From NCBI GenBank assembly GCA_007129695.1, contig SKVA01000422.1:1-11805 (forward strand): 11,805 bases of DNA, read 5' to 3'. The DNA comes from Spirochaetaceae bacterium. GTDB taxonomy: Bacteria; Spirochaetota; Spirochaetia; DSM-27196; SLST01. Under the pieces are notes generated by a model that made no database searches, was not told the origin of the DNA, and was given only the letters and a program-made list of their open reading frames with translations. Each line of letters starts with the position of its first letter. Position 1 is the stretch's first letter. Below are positions 1 through 4,972 of the stretch, one piece after another. The position numbers and the translations under genes were made by a program.

Positions 1-76
1 AACCGTTTTGCTCGTTCTCTTCCACGTCCCAGCCGTAGCTCGTTAACCGGCGTCGCGGGTCGCGCTGCCACGTCAC
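1..76 (-). CDS. Possible 5' end of an unidentified protein, cut by the window edge
   Basis: An open frame begins with GTG at 76-74 on the minus strand and runs without a stop off the left edge, about 25 codons. The predicted start reads MTWQRDPRRRLTSYGWDVEE, and about four in five codons end in G or C, as in the real genes nearby. Upstream on that strand are a GGGGGGAG tract and an AAAGG about 6 bases before the GTG, either of which could bind ribosomes, and a TATCAT box (113-108) that could serve as a -10. I do not recognise the family. The fragment is too short to be sure it is coding, and the frame also stays open upstream of the GTG. Confidence 0.35.
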   Translation of the reverse strand, partial: MTWQRDPRRRLTSYGWDVEENEQNG

Positions 77-83
77 GGTCGCC

Positions 84-112
84 TTTACTCCCCCCCGGGG
101 TTTCGCTATGAT
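84..112 (+). promoter_or_regulatory. Candidate sigma70-type promoter of the tRNA-Cys gene
   Basis: TTTACT (84-89) and TATGAT (107-112) are separated by 17 bases and resemble the -35 and -10 consensus boxes. Transcription would start near 119, about 22 bases before the mature tRNA 5' end at 141, leaving a short leader for RNase P to remove. The spacer holds a C7G4 tract. The -10 overlaps a TATCAT on the opposite strand that could serve the divergent gene at the left edge. Confidence 0.5.
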
Positions 113-140
113 ACTGGTTGGCGCGCGGCCGCGCGTCGAT

Positions 141-214
141 GGTGCCGTACCCAAGTGGCCTAAGGGAGAGGTCTGCAAAACCTTTATTCACCGGTTCGAA
201 TCCGGTCGGCACCT
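141..214 (+). tRNA. tRNA-Cys, anticodon GCA
   Basis: A full cloverleaf can be drawn. The acceptor stem GGTGCCG (141-147) pairs with CGGCACC (207-213). The D arm has a CCC/GGG stem. The anticodon stem GAGGT (168-172) pairs with ACCTT (180-184) around loop CTGCAAA, with anticodon GCA at 175-177 reading UGC and UGU codons. A five-base variable loop follows, then T arm ACCGG-TTCGAAT-CCGGT. The discriminator base is T (214), which matches U73, the known identity base for cysteinyl-tRNA synthetase. The 3' CCA is not encoded and must be added after transcription. Open frames crossing this region are not genes. The last 13 bases or so recur three more times just downstream (see the repeat array). Confidence 0.97.
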
Positions 215-218
215 CTAT

Positions 219-233
219 GTTCGCTTCGCGAAC
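219..233 (+). other. Hairpin 1 of repeat unit 1
   Basis: GTTCGC-TTC-GCGAAC is a perfect six-pair stem with a three-base loop, lying 5 bases after the tRNA discriminator base. There is no T-run behind it, so it is not a standard rho-independent terminator. The stem recurs in units 2 and 3 with paired changes. Confidence 0.75.
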
Positions 234-282
234 CAGAACTACAAGCCGGGGGCGCTGCGCGCCTTCCGGTCGGCACCTGTGT

Positions 283-297
283 GTCCACTTCGTGGAC
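283..297 (+). other. Hairpin 1 of repeat unit 2
   Basis: GTCCAC-TTC-GTGGAC is a perfect six-pair stem. Compared with unit 1, pair 3 has changed from T-A to C-G and pair 5 from G-C to A-T, while the loop is identical. Both changes occur on both sides of the stem, so pairing is preserved. Confidence 0.75.
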
Positions 298-346
298 CAG
301 TACTGCAAGCCGGGGGCGCTGCGCGCCTTCCGGTCGGCACCTGTGT

Positions 347-361
347 GTTCACACAGTGAAC
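347..361 (+). other. Hairpin 1 of repeat unit 3
   Basis: GTTCAC-ACA-GTGAAC is a perfect six-pair stem. Relative to unit 1 only pair 5 differs (A-T instead of G-C). The loop has changed to ACA, so the loop sequence is less constrained than the pairing. Confidence 0.72.
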
Positions 362-421
362 CAAGCCTGCAAGCCGGGCGGCGCGGCGCGCCTGCCGGTC
401 GGCACCTTGGGTCGGGATCTC

Positions 422-430
422 TGATACAAT
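422..430 (+). promoter_or_regulatory. Extended -10 promoter of dgoD, probably giving a leaderless mRNA
   Basis: TGATACAAT contains a TACAAT -10 box (425-430) preceded by the TG of an extended -10 element. Six bases separate it from the ATG at 437, so the expected start of transcription falls on or next to the start codon. No Shine-Dalgarno sequence precedes the ATG and no convincing -35 box is seen, which an extended -10 promoter can tolerate. Confidence 0.55.
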
Positions 431-436
431 CGCGAC

Positions 437-1594
437 ATGAAGATCACTACGCTGAAGATGGTGCACGTGCCGCCGCGGTGGCTGCTGTTGCGGGTGGAGA
501 CCGATGAGGGCGTCGTCGGGTACGGCGAGCCGATCGTCGAAGGACGGGCACGGACCGTCGAGCAGGCGGTTCGCGAGCTCGAACCCTACCTGATCGGGCA
601 CGATCCGCGCCGGATCGAGGCGATCTGGCAGCGCCTCTACAAGGGGAGCTTCTACCGCGGCGGACCGATCCTGGCGAGCGCCGTCAGCGGCGTCGATCAC
701 GCGCTGTGGGACATCAAAGGGAAATGGCTCGGAGCGCCGGTGTACGAGCTGATCGGGGGACGCGTCCGCGACCGGATCGCGTGCTACGCGCACGTAGCGA
801 CCGGCTCCTCCGACCAGTACGAGATCGCGGTCGCCGAAGGCGCCGAAGCCCGCGTGCAGGAGGGATTTTCGGCGGTCAAGCTGGGAGTCCCGGCGCCGAT
901 GGCGATGCTCGAGTCACCCGAACGGATCGAGTCGGTCGCCCGGGTCTTCGCGGCCGTTCGGGACCGGGTCGGTCCGAAGACCGGCATCGCGATCGACTTC
1001 CACGGGCGGGTGGCGCCGACGCTCGCACGACAGATCATCCGCGCGATCGAGCCGTACACGCCGCTGTTTGTCGAGGAGCCCGTCCTGGCCGAAGAGCTCG
1101 AGGCGATGGCCGACATCGCGCGCTTCACGCACATCCCGATCGCGACCGGAGAGCGGATGTACACGCGCTGGGGCTTCAAACAGCTGTTCGAGCAGCGCGC
1201 GGCGTCGATCATCCAGCCCGACCCCAGCCACGCCGGGGGGATATCTGAGACGCGACGCATCGCGGCCGCGGCCGAGACCTACGGAATCGGGCTTGCACCT
1301 CACAATCCGCTCGGTCCGGTGAACCTGGCCGTCTGTCTCCAGATCGACGCGTGCACGCCCAACTTCACGATCCAGGAACTCGCCGGCCGCGAAGACGGAC
1401 GCGACCTGGGAGTCGGGATCATCCGCGATCCGTTCAAGATAGTCGACGGATCGATCGAGGTCCCGGAGGGACCGGGACTCGGCATCGACATCGACTGGGA
1501 CGATCTGGTCGACCGGTCGAAGAGCTCGGGCTACGACGGATCGTGGGAGACGCCGCAGCTGGAGTACGCCGACGGCAGTTTCGCGCCGTGGTGA
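437..1594 (+). CDS. dgoD: D-galactonate dehydratase-like enolase-superfamily enzyme
   Basis: This 385-residue protein closely resembles E. coli DgoD (382 residues), which removes water from D-galactonate to give 2-keto-3-deoxy-D-galactonate in the cytoplasmic DeLey-Doudoroff-type pathway. The N-terminal capping domain (about 1-120) includes the family stretches ETDEGVVG, EPIVEGRARTVE and FYRGGPIL. The barrel domain carries the metal ligands D187 (in DFHGR), E213 (in VEEPV) and E239 (in GER). It also carries the catalytic bases H189 and H289 (in APHNPLGP), and E314. All six sit at the E. coli positions plus four. The start is supported by alignment with DgoD and by the promoter ending six bases upstream. 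ThpR follows after 12 bases and may be co-transcribed. No galactonate kinase, aldolase or transporter gene is in view, so the substrate is inferred from similarity; another acid-sugar dehydratase of the same superfamily remains possible. Confidence 0.86.
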   Translation: MKITTLKMVHVPPRWLLLRVETDEGVVGYGEPIVEGRARTVEQAVRELEPYLIGHDPRRIEAIWQRLYKGSFYRGGPILASAVSGVDHALWDIKGKWLGAPVYELIGGRVRDRIACYAHVATGSSDQYEIAVAEGAEARVQEGFSAVKLGVPAPMAMLESPERIESVARVFAAVRDRVGPKTGIAIDFHGRVAPTLARQIIRAIEPYTPLFVEEPVLAEELEAMADIARFTHIPIATGERMYTRWGFKQLFEQRAASIIQPDPSHAGGISETRRIAAAAETYGIGLAPHNPLGPVNLAVCLQIDACTPNFTIQELAGREDGRDLGVGIIRDPFKIVDGSIEVPEGPGLGIDIDWDDLVDRSKSSGYDGSWETPQLEYADGSFAPW

Positions 1595-1606
1595 CCGGCA
1601 GACCCG

Positions 1607-2167
1607 ATGCGACTGTTCGTCGCGATCCCGCTGCCGGGTGATCTCACGCGCGTCCTGACGGAGGGCCAGCCCGCGATCGAGCAGGTCCGGTGGGTGGCGC
1701 CCGACAACCTGCATCTCACGCTCAAGTTCATCGGTGATGCGGCAGGCGACTGCGCGACCGCGCTCCGCGATGAGATCCAGGCACGGATTCGTGGTGTGGA
1801 CACGCCGTGGATCGAGTGCACCGGGGCCGGCGTCTTTCCGCCGAAAGGAGCGCCGACCGTCGTCTGGGCCGGCGTGCGGCCTCAACAGTCGCTCATCGCG
1901 CTCCACCGGTCGATCGACGACGCGTGCGCGCGCTACGGTATCGCCCGCGATCGCACCGCGTACCGACCGCACATCACGGTTGCGCGGATCCGGTCAGAAC
2001 GGGGTCGCCGGCGGCCACAAGCCGGTCGCGCGGCGGCAGCGGTCGCGTGGGTGATGGAGCGCCGATACCCGCCCGGCTTCGCAACCGACCGGTGCGTGCT
2101 CTTCCGGAGCGACCTTGGTCCGGCCGGACCGGTCTATACCGAAGTCGCTTCGTTCGGGTTCTCCTGA
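1607..2167 (+). CDS. thpR: RNA 2',3'-cyclic phosphodiesterase (LigT/ThpR, 2H family)
   Basis: This 186-residue protein is a 2H phosphoesterase of the ThpR/LigT type, which opens 2',3'-cyclic phosphate ends of RNA and was first described as a tRNA-half ligase activity. Both signature HxTx motifs are present: H36-L-T38 in NLHLTLKF and H122-I-T124 in RPHITVARI, with typical spacing. The N-terminus MRLFVAIPLP is characteristic of the family, which supports the ATG at 1607. Length is normal. It lies 12 bases after dgoD with no clear ribosome binding site, so it probably depends on transcription, and perhaps translation, from dgoD. Its last 34 bases overlap the 3' end of the convergent Nudix gene. 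A functional link with dgoD is not expected. The tRNA-tail repeats upstream are a tempting RNA-related neighbour, but nothing ties them together. Confidence 0.9.
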   Translation: MRLFVAIPLPGDLTRVLTEGQPAIEQVRWVAPDNLHLTLKFIGDAAGDCATALRDEIQARIRGVDTPWIECTGAGVFPPKGAPTVVWAGVRPQQSLIALHRSIDDACARYGIARDRTAYRPHITVARIRSERGRRRPQAGRAAAAVAWVMERRYPPGFATDRCVLFRSDLGPAGPVYTEVASFGFS

Positions 2168-2784
2168 GCCTGCGCGAGGATACGCGACCGCCAGTCGAGC
2201 CCGTCGCGGAGGTACGCCTGGTACCACGCGAGCGCGCAGAGCATGATCGCGTGCGAGTGGAAATCGGGTCGGCGTAGCTCGATGACGTCGCGCTGCGCTA
2301 CGATCGCTACGTCGAGCGTCTCGTTCGGGTCGAGCCGCTGCGCCGTGACCCGACGGAGATCCTCAGCGACGAACGTGAAGACCCGGTTGGTCATGAAGGC
2401 CGGATTGGGGTTCGAGACGCCTATCAGCACCAGCCGACCGGCGGCGTAGCCGGTCTCTTCCTCAAGCTCGCGCGCGGCGGCCTGCTCCGGCGTCTCGCCG
2501 GCGTCGACGATCCCGCCGGGGAACTCGACGGTGAGGGTCTGCGATCCGTGGCGGAACTGACGGGCCATCACGAAGCCGGGCTCTGCGCCGTCGGTGACCG
2601 GCGCGATCACGTTGCACCAGTCGGGGGACTCGACGACGACGAACCGTCCGATCCGCCCGTCGATCGACGCACGCTCGCTCTCCACAACCGTGAAGATCGC
2701 GGCGTCCGCGACCGTGGTGCGGGCACCCTCGGTCCACCTCAGGTGCTCTTCGCCGGACCGGTCGGAAGGATCAGTCGGATGCAT
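2134..2784 (-). CDS. Nudix hydrolase, ADP-ribose pyrophosphatase-like
   Basis: The 216-residue product has a complete Nudix box: G91, E97, R105-E106-L107, E109-E110 and G112, preceded by EFPG. This metal-binding motif cleaves nucleoside diphosphates linked to another group. The EFPGG-Nudix-box arrangement and the length fit the ADP-ribose/ADP-sugar pyrophosphatase branch, but the substrate cannot be read from the sequence. I chose ATG 2784, which overlaps the end of the TetR gene by 14 bases. The frame stays open to 2907, with another ATG at 2811, but the extra residues overlap TetR further and look like out-of-frame translation. No strong ribosome site precedes 2784 (a GGACGGG is nearby), so translational coupling to TetR is likely. 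It is the last gene of the efflux operon and runs 34 bases into the end of thpR. Confidence 0.88.
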   Translation of the reverse strand: MHPTDPSDRSGEEHLRWTEGARTTVADAAIFTVVESERASIDGRIGRFVVVESPDWCNVIAPVTDGAEPGFVMARQFRHGSQTLTVEFPGGIVDAGETPEQAAARELEEETGYAAGRLVLIGVSNPNPAFMTNRVFTFVAEDLRRVTAQRLDPNETLDVAIVAQRDVIELRRPDFHSHAIMLCALAWYQAYLRDGLDWRSRILAQAQENPNEATSV

Positions 2785-3430
2785 CGGCCCGTCCGTGCCC
2801 GCCCGACTCATCGAACAGGCCGTACACCGACCGGAGGCCCGCGGCAAGAATATGCGACATCCTCGATGCCATCTGTTCCTTCGTGATCGGGATGTCGAAC
2901 TCGGCACGCAGATGGTGAATCCCCTGCACGATCGCCAGGAAGCTGCCGGCCAGGAGCTCCGGCATCGGCGCGTCGGCGATCGATCCTCCGGCGCCCGACC
3001 TGGACGCGCGGACGAAGGCGTCCATGATCGGGCCCTGGAGCGACCGGTGCATCTTCATCGCGACCCGCGCGCGGTCGGCCGGCTCGATCTGTTCCAGATC
3101 GCTGTCTAGCATGCGGAACAAGTCGATCTTTGGCTGCGACAGGTAGAACCGCGCAGCCGCATCGAGCTCCGCCTCGAGCCCGCTATCGGCCCGACGAATC
3201 GCCGCGTCGAGCCCCGACCGGTAGCGATCCATCGCCGCGTCCAGGACGGCCAGGAACATCTCGGGCTTCCCCCCGGGGAAATGGTAGTAGAGCGACGCCG
3301 CCCTGACGCCGAGCGCATCGGAGATGTCGCGGAGCTTCACCGCCTGGTATCCGCGCTCCATGAACAGCCGCTCGGCGCACTCGAGCACGCGCGCACGCGG
3401 CGAATCGCGATCGGCCCCCGGGTTCTGCAC
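2771..3430 (-). CDS. TetR/AcrR-family transcriptional regulator
   Basis: This 219-residue protein has the N-terminal TetR helix-turn-helix: an ARVLECAERLFMERGYQAV helix pair (about 13-31), then ISDALGV and the recognition helix ending in SLYYHF (46-51), followed by the usual GK (54-55). The remaining 160 or so residues are a helical ligand-binding/dimer domain that varies between family members. The start is GTG at 3430, with AGGA seven bases upstream overlapping the stop of the efflux-channel gene; only 9 bases separate the two genes. As the fourth gene of an RND efflux operon it is most simply an autoregulated repressor of that operon, released when a pump substrate binds. The candidate operator is the palindrome at 9332-9343. 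The ligand is unknown. Its place downstream rather than divergent from the pump genes is less common. Confidence 0.92.
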   Translation of the reverse strand: MQNPGADRDSPRARVLECAERLFMERGYQAVKLRDISDALGVRAASLYYHFPGGKPEMFLAVLDAAMDRYRSGLDAAIRRADSGLEAELDAAARFYLSQPKIDLFRMLDSDLEQIEPADRARVAMKMHRSLQGPIMDAFVRASRSGAGGSIADAPMPELLAGSFLAIVQGIHHLRAEFDIPITKEQMASRMSHILAAGLRSVYGLFDESGGHGRADASD

Positions 3431-3439
3431 GCCGCAATC

Positions 3440-4972
3440 CTACTCGAAATCGGGTCCGCCGAACAGCTCGTCGATCGCGTGCCCGTCGAGTCGGGCGCTC
3501 TCGAGCGCGTTCAGCGCCAGATCGGAGCGCATCGCGTCGATGTCGAACCGCCGATTCGCGATCGTGACCTCGCGCCGGGCGATCTCTATGTCGGTTACCA
3601 TCCCCAGGTCGCGAAGCCCTACGTCGCTCGCAAGCTGATCGATCTCGAACCGCAAATCGAACTCGGCCAGCTCGATCCGGCGGCGCAGCGTGTCGGCGCG
3701 TGCGGAGAGAATCGCGCGACTGGCCGCGTCGTCATCGTCCTGCAGTGCAACCTGAGACTCGGCGAGCGCGACCGCGATCGACGCCTGTTCGACGGCGCGC
3801 GCACGCGCGCGCGCTGTGTCGAGCGGGACGTCGACGCCGATCGACACGACGACGTCTACGCCGGCGCCTTCGCCGAAGTAGTCGGTAAGCGCACCGGAGA
3901 GCGTGTCCGGCGACTCGCGACTGTCCTGATACCGTGGGGTCAGGCTCAGCGCGATGCGTGCGGTCGCGCGCTCGCTCTTGCGGCTGCGAGCGAGCTCTAT
4001 GCGCGCTTCCTCGGCGGCGTTCCGGGCCTGGAGCATCGACGTGGTCGCGCGGTCCATCGGCTCATCGGCGAGCGGCGGCGACCACACCTGGTCGTCCAGA
4101 CCGACTCCCGGACCGAACCCGAGCCCGGTCAGGCGCGACAGCTCGACTTCGACCTCGCGCGCGGCAAGCTGGTTCTGCAGCTCGATGTCGCGCGAACGGT
4201 TGCGCTGCACCTCCAGCGTGGTCAACAGCTGGCGCGAACCGTCGCCCTGTTCGACGCGAACCGTCGCCTCGGCGAGCTGGAGCGTCAGGAGCTCCTGCTG
4301 CGCGCGCTGCAGGTCGATCGATCGGCGAAGCAGTCCGAGCTGCTGGTAGAGACGTACAACGGCAAGCGCGACCTGCTCACGGCCGGCGCGTACGGCGAGC
4401 ACGGCTCCGCCGACCGACGCGTCGGCGGCTGAGAGCGCGAGCCGTGGTTGCTCGGTATCGATGAACCGGCCGTCGACGAACAGCGGCTGGACGAGCGACG
4501 CGGACAGCGACGGGGTCAATGAGAATGACGCGGTCGGGTCGTCGTCCGACCGGGTCACTGTCGCTGCGGCCGAGGCGGTGGTCCCGGCGGTCAGCACTCC
4601 GGCGCTCGGTAACGGCTGGCGCACGGCAAGGCCGACTCCGGACGTATGGGTCGCGCTCGATACGGTCTGCGGAGGAAAGTCGGCGATACTCGATATGGAC
4701 GCGAAGTTGCTGCCCCGCTGCGTGCGCAGCGCGTACGCGGGGTCCGCCGACAGCGTGAACCCCGGACGGGTAGAGTCTACGATCGCGTCGCGTGCGAGCT
4801 CGGTCAGGCGGACACGCAGCGCCGCTTGCTCGACCGAAGGACTCTGCGCGATCGCCGATCGCACCGCATCGTCTACGCCGATCCTCTGTACGCGATCGGA
4901 CGTTTCATCGGCGCCGACAGCCACGGTCATGACCACGAGCGCCCAAACACCGATAATCCGAACTGGTTTCAT
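3440..4972 (-). CDS. TolC/OprM-family outer-membrane efflux channel
   Basis: The 510-residue product begins with a signal peptide (basic MKPVR, then a hydrophobic stretch to about residue 20, likely cut near VGA). Two halves follow, rich in long amphipathic helices and alternating beta segments, as in TolC trimers that form a beta-barrel plus periplasmic tunnel. Conserved-type stretches include a DAV.SAIAQSPS helix near the start and an LALNALESARLDG helix near the end. It would connect the fusion protein and pump to the outside. ATG at 4972 is preferred: the stop of the RND gene overlaps it as TGATG, and GGAGG lies seven bases upstream. A GTG one codon earlier (4975) is too close to that site. 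The final DELFGGPDFE is short and acidic. No lipobox is present, so it is TolC-like rather than a lipidated OprM type. Confidence 0.9.
   Translation of the reverse strand: MKPVRIIGVWALVVMTVAVGADETSDRVQRIGVDDAVRSAIAQSPSVEQAALRVRLTELARDAIVDSTRPGFTLSADPAYALRTQRGSNFASISSIADFPPQTVSSATHTSGVGLAVRQPLPSAGVLTAGTTASAAATVTRSDDDPTASFSLTPSLSASLVQPLFVDGRFIDTEQPRLALSAADASVGGAVLAVRAGREQVALAVVRLYQQLGLLRRSIDLQRAQQELLTLQLAEATVRVEQGDGSRQLLTTLEVQRNRSRDIELQNQLAAREVEVELSRLTGLGFGPGVGLDDQVWSPPLADEPMDRATTSMLQARNAAEEARIELARSRKSERATARIALSLTPRYQDSRESPDTLSGALTDYFGEGAGVDVVVSIGVDVPLDTARARARAVEQASIAVALAESQVALQDDDDAASRAILSARADTLRRRIELAEFDLRFEIDQLASDVGLRDLGMVTDIEIARREVTIANRRFDIDAMRSDLALNALESARLDGHAIDELFGGPDFE

Larger units (their letters stand above)
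246..398 (+). other. Series of three GC-rich second hairpins in the repeat units
   Basis: Each unit has an inner GGCGC/GCGCC stem with a three-base loop, enclosed by a CCGG/CCGG stem: 246-269, 310-333 and 374-398. The right-hand CCGG is the first four bases of the next tRNA-tail copy. In the tRNA the same CCGG/CCGG pairing forms the T stem around a seven-base loop. In the repeats the loop is replaced by a longer segment that folds into the inner hairpin. In unit 3 the loop is GGC and the joining bases differ, but the pairing remains. Confidence 0.7.
202..408 (+). repeat. Tandem array of tRNA-Cys 3'-end repeats (3 units plus a partial copy)
   Basis: Three consecutive units occupy 202-265 (64 bases), 266-329 (64) and 330-394 (65). 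A fourth copy of the leading motif starts at 395 and the similarity ends soon after. Each unit opens with CCGGTCGGCACCT, which is the 3' strand of the tRNA T stem plus the 3' acceptor strand and discriminator; in the first unit this is the real tRNA end. Each unit then has a short hairpin, a CTRCAAG or CTGCAAG motif, and a GC-rich hairpin ending in CCGG. Units 1 and 2 are near-identical except in the first hairpin and its flanks; unit 3 is more diverged. The layout recalls the rtT repeats after E. coli tyrT, which also carry copies of a tRNA 3' end, though I see no sequence relationship. Function unknown. No convincing protein-coding frame and no U-tract terminator lies here. Confidence 0.9.

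Noticed and set aside
202..408. Attachment sites (attL/attR) of an integrated element at tRNA-Cys
   Set aside because: The duplicated tRNA ends are only 64-65 bases apart, leaving no room for an element, and no integrase is in the window.
202..408. CRISPR array
   Set aside because: The units are tandem and near-identical across their whole length, so there are no unique spacers, and no cas genes are in the window.
108..507. Two short plus-strand open frames across the tRNA and repeat array
   Set aside because: They run through a complete tRNA cloverleaf and through hairpin repeats whose changes preserve base pairing. The second also overlaps the start of dgoD in another frame.
914..1972. 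A 352-codon minus-strand open frame opposite dgoD and thpR
   Set aside because: dgoD and thpR have all catalytic motifs on the plus strand; the minus frame is Arg/Asp-rich shadow.
2785..2907. Longer Nudix protein starting at 2907
   Set aside because: It would overlap the TetR gene by more than 130 bases, and the added residues resemble out-of-frame translation. ATG 2784 gives a normal-length Nudix protein.
3281..4432. A 383-codon plus-strand open frame opposite the TetR and outer-membrane channel genes
   Set aside because: Same reason: antisense shadow of genes with signal peptide, domain and operon support; the product is repetitive in Arg, Glu and Leu with no family match I recognise.
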